DNA of 64,000 nucleotides from Diphasiastrum complanatum (taxonomy: Eukaryota; Streptophyta; Lycopodiopsida; Lycopodiales; Lycopodiaceae), in assembly GCA_029204225.1 (NCBI GenBank), contig CM055102.1, forward strand, positions 17,504,223 to 17,568,222. The letters are read 5' to 3'. Below, in pieces: positions 41,014-53,481 of this stretch. Both the position numbers and the translations under genes were made by a program. The notes below the pieces were generated by a model. The model ran no database searches. It saw only the letters and a list, made by a program, of their open reading frames with translations, and was not told the origin of the DNA. Within the stretch, counting starts at the first letter, position 1. Each line of letters opens with the position of its first letter.

Positions 41014-42840
41014 TCATCTCCCTCTCAAAGTTGGTATTTTTTTTATTCCTAAGCTTGCGCGCTGCTTCTCAAAAATTTCCTTGTCAAGAGGCTTCGTGAA
41101 GACATCGGCCACCATATGCTTTGTTGGAATGAACTCGGTCTTCAGCCTGTCTTTCTCAACCAGATCTCTTATAAGATGATATCTGATAGCAATGTGTTTC
41201 ATTCTTAAATGAAACACTGGATCCTTCGTCAGATGAATGGTGGATGTATTATCCATGAATAGTAGCAGCGGCTCGTTGGAGTTCTCTCCCAATCCGTCAA
41301 GGAACTGCTTGAGCCATGTAAGCTCATTCACCATCTTGGCTGCTACAACATACTCTGCCTCACATGATGATTGCATGGTCACAGTCTGCTTCCTGCTGAT
41401 CCATATGACAGCAGCTCCGGCTGCTATCGTGCATCCTCCTGAGATGCTCTTGCAGTCATCTTTTAGGGATGCCTAGCTTGCATCGCTGTAGGATTTAATC
41501 TAGAATCCTTCATGTTGAGAGAAACACAGCCCATAATCTTTCGTCTGTTGAAGGTATTGCAGAATTCTCTTAGCTATCTTCCAGTGCGTAGGGCCTAGAT
41601 TGATATTAAATTGGGTCATTCTGAAAACTACATAAGCAATGTCAGGGCATGTATTATCTGCCAAGTACATGAGCGATCTAATTAATCTCGTATAGGGAAC
41701 ATTCTGCATGGCTTCCTACTCTTCTGCATTCTGCGGGTAGTCTTGCTTGGTCAAAACTGTTCCAACTACCATCGGCGTGTTAGCTCCCTTGCAATCCGTC
41801 ATTTGAAAATCGTCAGTTATTTTCTGGAGGGTATCTTGACTATGAACATACAGCTTCCCTCCGTCAAGATCTTTGTCACTCTGCAATCCTAGGTAGCATC
41901 TTGCTTCCTCTAGGTCTAAAATTTCAAAATGCTGTGAAATATCATGCTTCACCTAAGCAATCAACTCGTCGCTTCTGGACAGGATCAAAGCGTCATTTAC
42001 ATAGACTACTATAATTATGATTTTTCCATCTGTGACCTTTGTATAGACATTGTAGTCGGCCATCAATGGTTGAAATCCTAAGGATCTGAGAGTGTGATCC
42101 TTCTTCTTATACCACTGTCTGGCAGACTGCTTCAGTTCCTATATGCTTCTTTGCATTCGACAGACATAGTTGGCAAAGCGTGAGCAGATAAATCCTAGTG
42201 GATGGTCCATATAGACCTTCATTCAACTCGCCGTGTAGAAAGATGGTTTTTTCATCCACTATGTGTCTTGAGACTATATGCTACTACATATGCAAATAGT
42301 ACGTGTAAGGATGAATGCTTTACGACTAGGAAAAAAGTTTCAGTATAGTCAACACCAGACTTCTGAGAGAAACCTTTTGCCACCAATCTGGCCTTGTATT
42401 TTGATACGTTGCCATCGGGTCCATACTTGTATTTGAAAACCCATTTGTATTTTACAGTCTTCTTGTCTGCTGGTAAAAGCTCCAGATTCCAGACATTGTT
42501 CTGCTCCATGGATTTCATCTCATCTTCCATCGCTTCAATCCACTTGATAGTTTTCTCATATGATTGAGGTTTTTCTCCAAATCCACATAATTCCTCTGAT
42601 ATAGAGACTGAGCTATCATGTACAAATCCTGATAGGTGCTCATTTTTCTCGTGTAGATCTTCTTGGAGAGTCCGCAGTCAGTTCGATGGTCTTGCCTTTG
42701 TCCAGCTTCTTGCCTTTGCTGATTGCTAAAATTTGATGAGTAGCAGGTGTCCTGGTACAGCATCTGTGCCTGGCTGCTCGTTGAGGATTCGGCTGGTATG
42801 TCTTCATAGACAGACAACACAGTGTCAGCATGAAATCCAT
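41014..42840 (-). pseudogene. Copia-E reverse transcriptase and RNase H remnant
   Basis: Reading the minus strand from 42840 down: a linker, then KTVKYKWVFKYKYGPDGN and RLVAKGFSQKSGVDY (about 42480-42360), the catalytic box as YVND (42003-41992) in place of YVDD, FEILDLEEARCYLGLQ, LIRSLMYLADNTCPDIAY, and RNase H with MQSSCEAEYVVAAKM, FMDNTSTIHLTKD and MVADVFTKPLDKEIFEKQ, ending at 41014. The sequence is most like Copia-B and G. Stops and frame changes divide it into four pieces. No LTR or primer site belongs to it clearly. Confidence 0.8.
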
Positions 42841-43740
42841 GAATTTTTGTTGTCTAAGTATGAAACATCAAGGGAGGAGAGAAGAGGCCCAGCATCACAC
42901 TGTTGTTTGGAATTGCTCTTGATAGTTCTCTTCAATTCTCGAATACCGTTTGGAACTAGTCATAAGCCTCTAATGGTCCGGATCCTAACTTATAGTTGGA
43001 CTCTACAATGCGGTGTAGGATCTGGGATGAAATGCGCTCCTTCTTGAGGTTGCCAACCATCAGGAAGTTGTTCAAAAGTTGAGCGGTGGCACGGATGGTA
43101 GGCTCTCAGATAGATTCAAGCAAATAGTCGTCATTGGTCTAGTATAACTCACAGTTATAGAGTGTATCAGAAAGCTAAAAAGAAGTTTCGAAAAGTTCTG
43201 GTCGCTAGAAAATTCGGCAAGAGCTTCGGAAATCAAACTTGGCCCTTTTATAGGCTAATTTGAAGGGTCTATTAGACAATGTACTAGTTTGGATGCCCAT
43301 TTCTGGATAAAAATTTGCAGGCACGTTCAGTACTGTAAAAATAGTTATGAAAATCTCGGTGAGGGTTTCGAAGATTTTGAACTGAACCGACGAAGCTTTG
43401 GAAGATATGATGAAGGTTCATCATTCACCTAAGAACGTCATTCATCTAGGTATTGTAATAAATGCAAATTTTGAAGATCTGAACCTATCTCCAACCTAAT
43501 TTTGGCATTCTTAATCCATCTGTCAGGTCTACAAAAATTAACAAAAGCTACAAGATTTGACGAAGGTTCTCAAAATGGTAAGTTGCAAAACATTCGCCTA
43601 ACTGCAAAACAGGTGGTAACTCTGGAAAAGAACCTTTGCCCAACTCAGTATAAAGAAATCTGAGGTGGATGTATGATTTGACTAGCTAAGTCAATTTTTG
43701 AATCTAATGGTACATATTTGTTGATAGGTTCTAAAAGAGG
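42841..43740. other. Gene-free stretch, probably gypsy-G3 3' sequence
   Basis: No credible frame. GACGAAGCTTT, GATGAAGGTTC and GACGAAGGTTC between 43380 and 43570 resemble the motif repeated in the gypsy-G2 leader, which suggests that G2 and G3 are one family. Confidence 0.4.
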
Positions 43741-45650
43741 ATCAGCGATCGTGCCATGCCTTCGACAAGCTTTCTCTACTGCTAATGCATGAACTGCCAT
43801 CAATCTGGTTCAAATAGTTTTTGTAAAGCCCCGATGCATCTATAAGGATTTCACATCATCTAATCGTTCGATTGCCGCTATGCGTAGGGATGGTGCCAAG
43901 AATTCAATTGGCATATTTGCATCTTGACCATAGACAAGCTGAAATGGTGTTTGATTCGTACTACCTTTATAAGTTGTTCTGAATGCCCATAATGTTGCAT
44001 GCAGTTTATGTTCCCAAACAGAACGACTTGCTTCAAGGAGAATTTTGTTGGAAGACTCAACTTGACCATTACCCCTCGGAGAATAGGGAGTACTAAACTA
44101 ATGAATAACAAAAAAGTCTTCTAGCAGGCACTTCATCATTTCATTCACAAAATGTGTTCCGCGATCACTTATGATCTCGATAGGAAATCCAAACCTAATA
44201 ATAATATACTCATAAAGGAACTTAGCCATGGATTTTGCATCTACAACTTGAACTGCTTTTGCTTCTAAGCACTTGGTCATATAATCAGTTGCAACAATGA
44301 CATAACTGGCCTGAGATCCTCTTGTCGCAGGATGAATAGGACCAACATAGTCAAGGCCCCATTTCTCGAACGGTGCTTGCGATAAAACTGGATGTAAATG
44401 TTCATAATTCTATCGTGTAGGATGACATGCTTGTTGACAAATATCACATGACTGAATATAAGTTTCCGTATCTTTATGAAGTGTAGGCCACCAACAAGCT
44501 GATTGTAAACGTTTGCGAACAATGATATCTGTTGAAAAATGTCCTCCACCCATGCCATCATGTGAAAAAAAGATAAGTTCATGTACTTCATGCCACAAAA
44601 CACATCTTCATAAAATATCATCCATTCTTCGGCAATACAATTGTCCCACAATCAATTGATAAGGTTGTGCCTTAAGGATCAATTGTCTCTTTTGAACTTT
44701 TGTCAAGGAGTCGTTGGGTTGGCCTAGCATCAGAACATTCAACAATATCTGCTGCCACTCAAGTAATGCTTCAACATAAAACAATGCAGCATCTAGTAGT
44801 TCATCATCCACTTCAATATTAACTGGTGTTGATTCAATCCTTGAGACATGTCGGCCATATAGTGTTGCTTACCCTTTCGAACCACAACACAAAAATCCAA
44901 TTCGATCAATAAAAGTAGCCATCTTGCAATACACCCCGTGTTATATGTTTTGTTTACCAAATAAAGTAATGGCTGATGATCAGAATAAAATGCAAAATGC
45001 ATTGCCAGTAGATAATGTCGAAACTTCTTAACAGAAAAAACCATGGCTAATGCTTCTCGTTTTGTAGTCAAATAATTTTTCTCCGGATCTGTAAGCTGAA
45101 TCTGATGGGATAATCTTCTTTATATTCACCTGCATGTGTCAAAATTAATTGCATATATCAATGCATCAATATGAACATGAAAAACTCAATTGTCCAAATT
45201 GGAGCTCGTAGTATCGGTGTAGAAGCTAAAGCTTTCTTAAAATTTTCAAATGCTTCCAATGCCTCTACTATCCAAATTGGTACAATAGTCAATTTGTATA
45301 TAGGTTTTGCTAAATTCACAAAAAATAGAATAAATATCCAATATTAATTTGCATGAACTATAAACAAATAGACTACTCGAATTGTTCCTGGCAGCAGCAA
45401 CTCAACGATGACTTTGATCTTGGAATAATCTGTAGCAATGCCATGTCTTGATATCACATGTCCAAGGACAACTCCATGAGTGATCCAAATTTGACACTTT
45501 TTTGGATTTAAGGAGACTTGGTATTTGCGACAACGTTCAAATACTTCTTCCAAATGATCCAAGTGGTCTGTATCGGCACTATGGATTCCGAGATCGTCCA
45601 AGTAGATTTCAGGGAATTTCTGCAAGTAGTCTTTGAAGGGGAACTGCATG
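43741..45650 (-). pseudogene. Gypsy-G3 pol remnant: reverse transcriptase, RNase H, integrase
   Basis: In transcription order: reverse transcriptase palm with the catalytic IYLDDLGIHS and SLNPKKCQIW (45649-45344); RNase H with KREALAMVFSVKKFRHYLL and FYSDHQPLLYLVNK (about 45070-44930); the integrase zinc region with HDGMGGGHFSTD, CWWPTLHKDT and SCDICQQ (44598-44410); the integrase core with ISDRGTHFVNEMM (about 44160) and TPYSPRGNGQVESSNK (about 44090-44040). The domain order RT-RNaseH-integrase marks Ty3/gypsy; the last phrase resembles the Tat/Athila side of the family. Several stops and frameshifts; the N-terminal half of the reverse transcriptase, the protease and gag are missing. Confidence 0.85.
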
Positions 45651-46314
45651 ACACATAAGCTTTGAAGATTAGGAAGTGCTCAAATACCATAGCTTTTGAA
45701 GAAAGTAGATACAACCAAGTATATCTTGTAAAGTCATCAATGAAGGTGACAAAACATGTTGCACCACCAATACTTTTAGAAGAAGAAAAATGAACATCCG
45801 AGTGTATTAGCTCCAAAGGATGAGTAGTCTTAATAAAAGACTTTTGATATGGCTTTCTATGTGATTTTGCAATAGCACAAGCCTCACGAGGCTTGAAATA
45901 TTTGGAAAGTGATCTTGGAAGGCCAATAGCCTTATCTTTCTTGACCGTAGAAGACATAGATTTAAAGTTAAGATGCCCCAACCTTCTATGCCATAACTCC
46001 TTAGATAAAAGAGCAACTTCACAAAAGTTTGCATTCTCATAAGAATTCAACTTGAAAATTCCACCATATCTAGATCCATTAGCTAGGATCTCTTCATTTT
46101 TCTTGATAAAGCAAGTATTGGAATTGAACTTTACGTCACAACCACTATCAAGCAACTTTCCAACACTAATCAAGTCCTTTGTAAGCTTAGGAACAAAAAT
46201 AACATTGGAAAGTGAAAGAACTTTAGAAGAAGCAAGTTTCAACGGAATGTTGCCAATTCCTTCAATAGAGCATTCATGATCATTTGTAGTATTTGTAAGG
46301 TACAATTGAGTCAC
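45650..46314 (-). pseudogene. Copia-F protease end and integrase start, fused to gypsy
   Basis: The frame from 46314 has IEGIGNIPLKLASSKVLSL, IFVPKLTKDLISVGKLL, ELWHRRLGHLNFKS, ELIHSDVHFSSSKS and TFIDDFTRYTWLYLL, up to the integrase residues IFKAYV. At about 45650 the sequence changes to gypsy-G3 reverse transcriptase in another frame, and the reading continues by chance to 45508. The true gag-pol frame joins the upstream gag block through a small shift near 46300. Confidence 0.85.
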
Positions 46315-47293
46315 AAGACTCCTTTAAACAGCACATATGTGAAGAAGCTCCATCTTTCTTGAAAGGTGATGAAGAAAAACTTGACACCATGAGTGATCCT
46401 TCTCCATCACTTGCAACAAAATCTTCTTCGATCTCTTTGGAGAGATTTGCTTGCTTGAGTTGGTTTTTATTTTTGAAGCAATTGGAGGCATAGTGCCCCT
46501 TCTTGCCACAAAAGAAACACTTGACTTTCTTCTTCTTGGTCTTTGAAGTAGAAGGATGAGATGAGTCATCCTCTTCACCATCTTTGTCTCGATCCTTGGC
46601 CTTGTCTTTGTTGAATGCTTGAGAAAAATGGTTCTTGTTCCTTTCTTTATGCTTGTCCTTGACAAAGAGGGCTTTGTCACTTCTAATATGCTCGAGTTTG
46701 TTCATCCTAGAAAGTTTATAACTTTGCCTAGCTTCTTCAGAAATGAGAATTCCTTGAAGAGTTTCCAAATTAGGCAACTCCTCCTTAATGGCACAGGATT
46801 GAACAAGATTATCATAGTCATCTTTCAAGCCACTTAGAATGACTTGTACTAGCTCATCTTGGTTAATTGTAACACCAACACAAGAAAGGTCCCTATGAAG
46901 ATCTTTTACTCTCAGAACATAGTTTGATGCACTCTCCTCACTTCTTTGAAAACTTTGGAAAATTAGATTCCTAAGAGTGAGTATTCTAGAAGTATTCTTT
47001 GTTTCATAGATGGACTTAAGTGCATCCCAAGCATCTTTGGCAGTGGTGCAAGATCCTATCTCTCTCAAAATTTCATTAGATACATTCATCTTAATGAAAT
47101 GTAGAGCCATTCTAGCTCTCTTCTTGTACTTTGGTATTTCAAGCTGTGCTTGAGGCTCCTCCTCAATACCAAGTACTATGTTCATAACATCCTGGAGTAT
47201 CAAAATAGACTCCATTCTAACCTTCCAAATTGAGTAATTATAGGTACTTAGTCTTTCACCTGCTTCTAGGAGATATCCTCCCACATATGCCAT
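46280..47293 (-). pseudogene. Copia-F gag with zinc knuckle, protease active site deleted
   Basis: ATG at 47293 (MAYVGGYLLEAGERLS) starts 337 open codons. UBN2 gag (YNYSIWKVRMESILIL, KKRARMALHFIKMNVSN, AKDAWDALKSIYET), lysine-rich linker, zinc knuckle CFFCGKKGHYASNC (about 46490), then the protease region. There the related Copia-D reads KKDG-LWYIDSG-ASSHMC but Copia-F reads KKDGASSHMC: seven codons with the catalytic Asp are lost in frame near 46350. The frame then ends at 46280 through a small shift. No in-frame stop interrupts gag itself. Confidence 0.85.
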
Positions 47294-48044
47294 ATTGTGA
47301 AGACTTCTTAGTTATTGGACAATAATATGTTTGAGCTTGTTCCAATCAGACTTAATATTGCTACTCTCTTTCACTATAGGTATTTCAAGGATGTGCTACC
47401 TTCCTAAAAAAACTTGCAACTGTATCGAAGATAAATCTCAAATATTCCTCAAAACAAGATTATCTAGATCAGACACTCAAATGGATTGAGGCACTTAGAC
47501 AAGTTTGAATCCTACTTTTGGCACGTGTTAGATGCTTCAAAAGAAAACACTAATGATACTCAGAAGGCTCAAAGGTGTTCAATTACATCAAATTTAGTCT
47601 TGATCTTCAGTTTCTTGTGTAGGATACTCAAAACAATGGATTCAGAATCAAGCAAGATTGAATCAAATCAAAAAGTGGTCACTCGGATTTTGGACCTCTC
47701 CCTACCTCTTTAAGAGCTTATAGCTCTTGATAGACACATCAGATTGATTTGTGATCAATTTCTATGGATAGTACTCTTCATAAGCTTTCCATCAAGCTAT
47801 AACACCACTATCTTTGGACCAACTAGCAAGGAGATAGAAGGGACTGAAAATCTCTGATTTTCACATGCGCGAAATTCCAGAATTTCGTACAATCACTGTT
47901 CAAACCTGAAAACTTAGTTTCTATCCACTTTGATTCAAACACTTTTTAAAGAAAGGTTAAGAAAAGTGACTAACTACTTTTTTGCTTGATATAGCTTTCA
48001 AATTCTTGAACAATCAGAGATGTTTAGCATGCAAAGCTTAATTT
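47294..48044 (-). other. Copia-F untranslated leader
   Basis: 751 bp without a credible gene between gag and primer site. Confidence 0.6.
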
Positions 48045-48057
48045 GGCTCTGATACCA
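48045..48057 (-). promoter_or_regulatory. Copia-F primer-binding site
   Basis: Minus strand TGGTATCAGAGCC, complementary to initiator tRNA-Met, directly abutting the LTR. Confidence 0.95.
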
Positions 48058-48853
48058 TGACAAAATTTCCAGCAAGTTCACATGTGTGGGGATGATCCAC
48101 TAATGTGAATGATCTTATTAAGCTTTATGATTAGCACAATAAACTGATTCTAGATTGAATAGCAAGATCTAGTACAGAATTTAATGGCTTAACCACAATC
48201 TAGCATGCTAAGAATCAAAGAATGATAGCTTTGATTACAAATGAGCAAAAGTACAAGAATTTAGTATATGAGCATTAGCCTCAACACAAGTTAGAGAGAG
48301 AAAGAAAGAGAGTTATTTAAGCAAATAATGGTGTTGATCCAAAATGGCATGGAATAGCTACAAAACTTTGGTTCTTCATCAAAGATTATGTGAATAGCTA
48401 CACATATTTATGGAGTTTGAGGTAGCTCGAGGTAGAACCACATCCATCCACCTTTCAATCATATCTAAAGTGAAAACTAGAGTCTAAGTGACATTTGTCA
48501 CATCTCATACATGCATTTCTACCTACTTTTACCAAGTGGCAGTTTTCTAACTATAATTGTACAAATCATCATGCATGTGTCCATTTCACTTTGTGCCTAC
48601 CATGCATGTCACTATGGATCACTTACAATAAATGCATGTAATATGCCACGAGTTTCTACAAGCATATTAATGCCATTTCTAAGTCTACAATCTATATGCA
48701 AGTTGTATACTACCAACTAGACATGAGAAACCCATATAGCTCGAGTTTCATCTAGGCCAAATTTGGCATTTACATTATGAAACAACATACTTGCATAGTA
48801 AAAAATTTGTAGCAAGCCTAAAGTCAAGATAGATGATTTTTATTTTTAACACA
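48058..48853 (-). repeat. Copia-F 5' LTR
   Basis: 796 bp; plus strand TGACAAAATTTCC...TTTTTAACACA. The outer edge is fixed by the break in the Copia-G frame; the bases TACCT beyond it would be one half of the target duplication, but the other half is lost with the 3' end. A TTCACATGTGTGG variant of the G-box lies near 48076. Confidence 0.8.
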
Positions 48854-51584
48854 TACCTTATTCTTCCTCATGGACTCCATCTCCTCATTCATGGCTTGGA
48901 TCCATTTGTCCTTCTCTGGACATTCAATTGCTTTTTCGAATGTCTGTGGTTCACCACTAAATCCACAAAACTCTTGTGATGTAGAAGCTGAGCTACCTAG
49001 CACAAATCTTGTTGGCGCTCTTCGTTCTCTTGTCGATCTTCTAGGAGATCCTCCTGGAACTACAATGCTCTTATCTTTATCTGCTTTGCTAGATCCAGAA
49101 CCATTTCGGTTTGCAACTATTGTAGCAGTAGGTTGGCTTGCGAATTTTTCTTCGTTTGATTCGTCACTCGAATGAGGTGTGACTCGAACATCTTCATCTG
49201 AGTGTTCATCATCTACTCCCTCTGTCACAGTTGGTAGATCATAAAACTGTCTTCCAAGGACTTCATAACTGACAGAATCATCATTGGCCATTGTTCTACT
49301 CTCATCAAATTTGACATCTCTGACTGTCTTCACTATATTTGTCTCTAACATGGGAGACTTTGTAGTATGACAAATTATTGTCATATCCTACAAGATATTC
49401 TTGTTCTGCTTTCTCATCAAGCTTCTTTCGAGGCTTGTCAGGAACATGTGCATATGCTGCACAACCAAAGATTCGAATGTGAGTCAGATTGGGTTTTCTA
49501 CCCCACCATAACGCATGTGGTGTTGTGTGAGGAACACCATATTTCCTATCTTGTTCTGAATGTAAGAAACTGTAGCTACTGCTTCAGCCCACAACACTCT
49601 TGGAGCCTTCGCATCTAGCACTTCTATTAGAGCCCTGTTCTTTCTTTCTGCAACATTGTTGTGCTGTAGTGTGTAAGATGCAGTTCTTCTACGAATGATT
49701 CCACGATCATTGTAGAAGTCAGTGAATCGATTTGAGATGTATTCTCCACCTCGATCTGTTCTGATCTGCTTCACCTTACTTCCTATGCATCTTTCTGCCC
49801 AATTCACATGCTTTTTGATTTATCAAATGCTTTTGATTTATTGTGAATAAAATAGACTTTGGCAAACTTACTATAATCATCAATAAAGGTAATATAATAT
49901 CTCAAGCCTCCTATTGAGATCACGTTGAAAGGTCCGTAGATGTCAAAATGCACTAACTCCATAATCTTGGTCATTCTGTAGGAGTCATTGAGAAAAGGAG
50001 TACGTGACAACTTACCCTTCAAACATGCATCACAGGTCATCGAACTGGTTGCATTTGAGATGCTCACCCCTGTGATTGCTCCATGATGGCTTGCTTGATA
50101 TAGTTCCATTGAATTCATGTGGCATAGTCTCCTGTGCCATAAAGTATCTGGCAAATCATCATGTGTCTGATGCAATTGATCTGCAGGTAGGCATACCTTC
50201 AAGTGATACAGGTTGCTTTTTCTTTTACCTTGAGTGATCAGTATACTGGTACTTGCATCAACAATGTTGCATGCTTCATCTGAGAATGTTACACGCATCC
50301 CTACATCAGTTGTTCTTGCCATTGATAGCAAGTCTTGCTACAATGTAGGAACGAATAGAACATCTTCAAGTCGTCTGTCTCTTCCGTTTGTATTGAGCCA
50401 TAGTGAACCAATACCATTTACTTGATGCTTTGATCCATCTCCAATAACGATAAATCTTGATGGATCTACAGTTCGAAAATCAGACATGATTCTTCTTGAT
50501 GTAACGAAGTGTGAGGTAGCTCCTGAATCAAGGATTACCTCCTGTGTGTCAGGTATTGATACTACACACATGTCTGCACAGATGTAGGCAGTCGAATTTC
50601 CGTGATTTGATCTTTCTTTGCCCATATTTGAGCTCTCTAGCTCTTCGACATAAGACAAACTATCGTTGTTCTCCTGTTTGCTTTAAGCTAATTTGTTTCT
50701 TGGGTTCTGGCGACAGTCCATGGCTGCATGACCCTTCTTATGACAATGAATACACTCGATTTTTGGATTTATCCAGCATGAATCGATAGTATGTCCTTCG
50801 CGTTTGTATCTCACGCATGTTTTCTTGTCTCCACTCTGCTGTTTGAACCTTCCTTTGTTCATCCATTTGTCTTTGTTGGTTCCTTCTGCTTGCTGATCTT
50901 GATCTTGCTTTCGATCTGACTCCCTCTTAGGCTTGAATTGTTTCTTTGTCTTTTTCTTATTGTTGTAGAGATCTTGTTCAGAAGCATCCTTGTAATCAAG
51001 GTGCTTTCAAGCCTTGACTTCTTCTCGAATCTCGACAACTACCTTTTCGAGTGTCATTGTAGGATCCTTTGCTAGCAGCGTTCTAGTTGTCTGGAAGGAT
51101 CTTGGTAAGGCTCTCAATAGATAAGTGGCTACTTCTTTGTTGATACTACATTTTTTGCTCCAGAATTGTGTAGTAAAAGAAATAGATCTTTCATCTTCCT
51201 AATAAAGGAAGTGAGGTCTTTACCATCCCACTGTAGGTTTGTCAGTTGATCTACAAGTAGCATTATCTGACTGCGTGATTTTGTCTGAAATCTTGTGAGT
51301 AGAGTATCCCATATCTCTTTTGCTTTAGAGAGTGTATCCACGTCAAGAGTCAGGCTATCCTCGATGGATGATGATACCACAGCTACTGCCTTGTCATTCT
51401 TCTCCCTCCATTCGCGTAGCTCCTTGCCTATAGTTGTAGACATCTCCTCAGTGCCATCTACCCAGGAAAATAATCCTTCTCCCTTTAGTATCAGCGAGGT
51501 CTTAACTTTCCATGCTAGGAAGTTAGATCCTGATGAATCGAAGACTGTACAGATCTTGGATTGTATGCTGCTTATTGAAGCCAT
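48854..51584 (-). pseudogene. Copia-G gag, protease, integrase and linker, broken
   Basis: Start ATG at 51584 (MASISSIQSKI). Gag: FLAWKVKTSLILKGEGLF, EIWDTLLTRFQTKSRS. The first zinc knuckle reads CVRYKREGHTIDSC, with the second Cys replaced by Tyr (about 50815); the second is CIHCHKKGHAAMDC. Protease VILDSGATSHFV is near 50535. Integrase: LWHRRLCHMNSME, MELVHFDIYGPF (Asp region changed to HFD), IRTDRGGEYISN, NNVAERKNRAL. The linker (SPRRSTRERRAPTRF) leads to the start of the reverse transcriptase, cut at MRKNKV by Copia-F. Several stops and frameshifts. The family is that of Copia-B and E. The remainder of pol was not found on the far side of Copia-F. Confidence 0.85.
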
Positions 51585-51680
51585 TACTATGAATTGTGTT
51601 CTCACATTGTTAATGGTTCTTTGTTTGAATGCTTAGCCTCCTAGATCTGATAGCTTTTCGGCTATGTCAGACTATGACAG

Positions 51681-51692
51681 GCTCTGATACCA
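51681..51692 (-). promoter_or_regulatory. Copia-G primer-binding site
   Basis: Minus strand TGGTATCAGAGC, about 100 bp upstream of the gag ATG. Confidence 0.9.
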
Positions 51693-51970
51693 CTAATGGA
51701 AAGTGCAAAATGAAATTTCAGTAAAATTCTGGTGATGAACTGATGGGAGTCTCTCGAATAATTTGTGAAATTTTTGCGAAACTGTTTTGATCACGAATAA
51801 TTTCTAATCGAGAAGAATTCACAAAAAGATCAATCAAGCTCTGTAACGAAACGAGAAGAATTCGCGAAATGATCAATCAGGCTCTGTAATGAAATGAAAC
51901 GAAACTAGATGAAACAAAGTGAAGCGAAGCAAAACTTGAATGAGCTCTAAAATTGATTTATGCTAAATCA
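51693..51970 (-). repeat. Copia-G 5' LTR (part or all)
   Basis: Sequence outside the primer site. It contains two diverged units of about 50 bp, each with GAGAAGAATTC.C and GATCAATCA.GCTCTGTAA (about 51810-51895), and GAAACGAAAC-like runs that resemble, in reverse, those before the Copia-B primer site. The outer edge is not determined. Confidence 0.5.
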
Positions 51971-53068
51971 TAGAACCAAGCAAGGAGTTGCGGGCCTCCT
52001 CTCAAGAATTTGCCAAGCAATATCCAACCACAAAGGAGCACGGGAGCTACATATTGCCAGATCCGGACCAGTGTAAAACACATAAAGAAGCAGTCAAAAT
52101 CTTGGATCCACAACCCCTTTGGCATCATCAGCTCTTCCTACAGAGCAAAACCTCCATGACACTGTATCTCGAAGCACCCTCCTACATGCGTACAAATCCA
52201 TATTATTATCCGATAGCGAGGCGAGAACCATTTCCTGCCACCAAGGTCAAGAACAAGATATTTTGGCCCAAGCTCACAGGCATCAATACCGACAACTTAG
52301 CCCAAGACATGGTCACCAACTGCCGTGTATTTTACCACATTTCCGCATTTCTGTTTGAAGCCTGGTAGAAACTTAAAAATGGATGATCCTCTCTATACTA
52401 CACCGCATTGTGAGTAGATCTAGCCAACACGGACAAACAAGATTTACTTCCAACAATGCTTGATTTTTTCATGTGTTCGACGTGTTTTCACTTTCATATA
52501 TTTTTATTTTCAAATTGCTAGAATGGGTGGAGAGAAATGCAAAGTCATGACCATCGATGTATTTTTCCTAGTCACTCTATTTTAAACTATGTCTTTATGA
52601 TAGGCGAAACCGTAGTTGTTAGGGGCATTATGTCCATGTCCAGTATGTGGGATTTGAAATTATTCTTGACATGGATAGTCGGTACTCCAATGTATAAGGT
52701 TATTAGTTATGCCACGTCAGTCGGGCTTGGCCAGTAATGTAACTGCAACAAGGAGAATCGAGAAGCAAAGAGGGACTAGAGATGAAGTAGCATGGAAGCT
52801 GGTCTGCACAAATCTAGCTCATGACCTTGTAGCTCGTCGATGGTGGAAAAAGCCTACTCCTACGGTAAGGTGACATGCCATGTTGAACCTGCAAACAAAG
52901 AAATCCAAATTAGCAAGAGGAGGCTACACATGACTAGCGATCTAGGCCTTGTGCATGCATAATAGAGAAACAAGCATCAAGCATAAAACATAAACACTAA
53001 CCTCACAATTCTTTCTGACTCTCTCACTTTCACAAACATTCACAAGACACAATAGGAGGGAATTTATC
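51971..53068. other. Gene-free stretch
   Basis: I see no gene. A 126-codon plus frame at 51988-52368 has no motif I recognise, no repeat partner in the window and no support beyond being open. Confidence 0.4.
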
Positions 53069-53481
53069 TCTTTGATTGAACAAATGAAATTGGATAACAT
53101 AGAATACAAAGAATTTAACCCTTATATAATTGGGTCCAAAGAGTTGAAGTGGCAATTGACTATTGGCTCGTTTCTAAAGCTTTTGAGTCTAAGTTAACTT
53201 GTCTTTAATTAATTTTGCAAGTAGATTGACTTCACAATGCTTTTTAATTTTCTTGAGTCATGCAACATTAATTTTCTACTTTGCATCAAGGCACAGTTAA
53301 TCAAAATAAGTTGTTTTTTTCTTTTAACGCTTCATGGGTTTGTAGCTATCAACACTTTGTGTAGAACAAGTGCACTGTTATGAGTGCCTGACTTTATTTA
53401 ATTACATAACATACGAAATTGAGGTTGTGAGAGCCCTCCATATTTATTTACATGCTTGTGCATTGGGCATTTGCATGATGG
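53069..53481 (+). repeat. Repeat C, copy 1
   Basis: About 413 bp, starting CTCTTTGATTGAACAAATGA and ending near TTTGCATGATGG, found three times in direct orientation (also 53884-54250 and 55041-55333). Shared landmarks are TTGGGTCCAAAGAGTTGAA, TTTTTGCAAGTAG.TTGACTT and ACATGCTTGTGCA. Non-coding; no terminal inverted repeats or poly-A tail seen. Confidence 0.85.

Larger units (their letters stand above)
45650..48853 (-). mobile_element. Copia-F, 3'-truncated Ty1/copia element
   Basis: On the minus strand: LTR 48853-48058, primer site, leader, gag from 47293, protease and the first third of the integrase; it then stops at about 45650 against gypsy-G3 pol. Reverse transcriptase, RNase H and the 3' LTR are absent. 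The LTR start breaks the Copia-G frame directly after its MRKNKV codons, so Copia-F inserted into Copia-G. The family is that of Copia-A and D. Confidence 0.85.

Noticed and set aside
51988-52368. 126-codon plus frame
   Set aside because: No motif, no repeat partner, alternative frame equally open, next to a decayed LTR.
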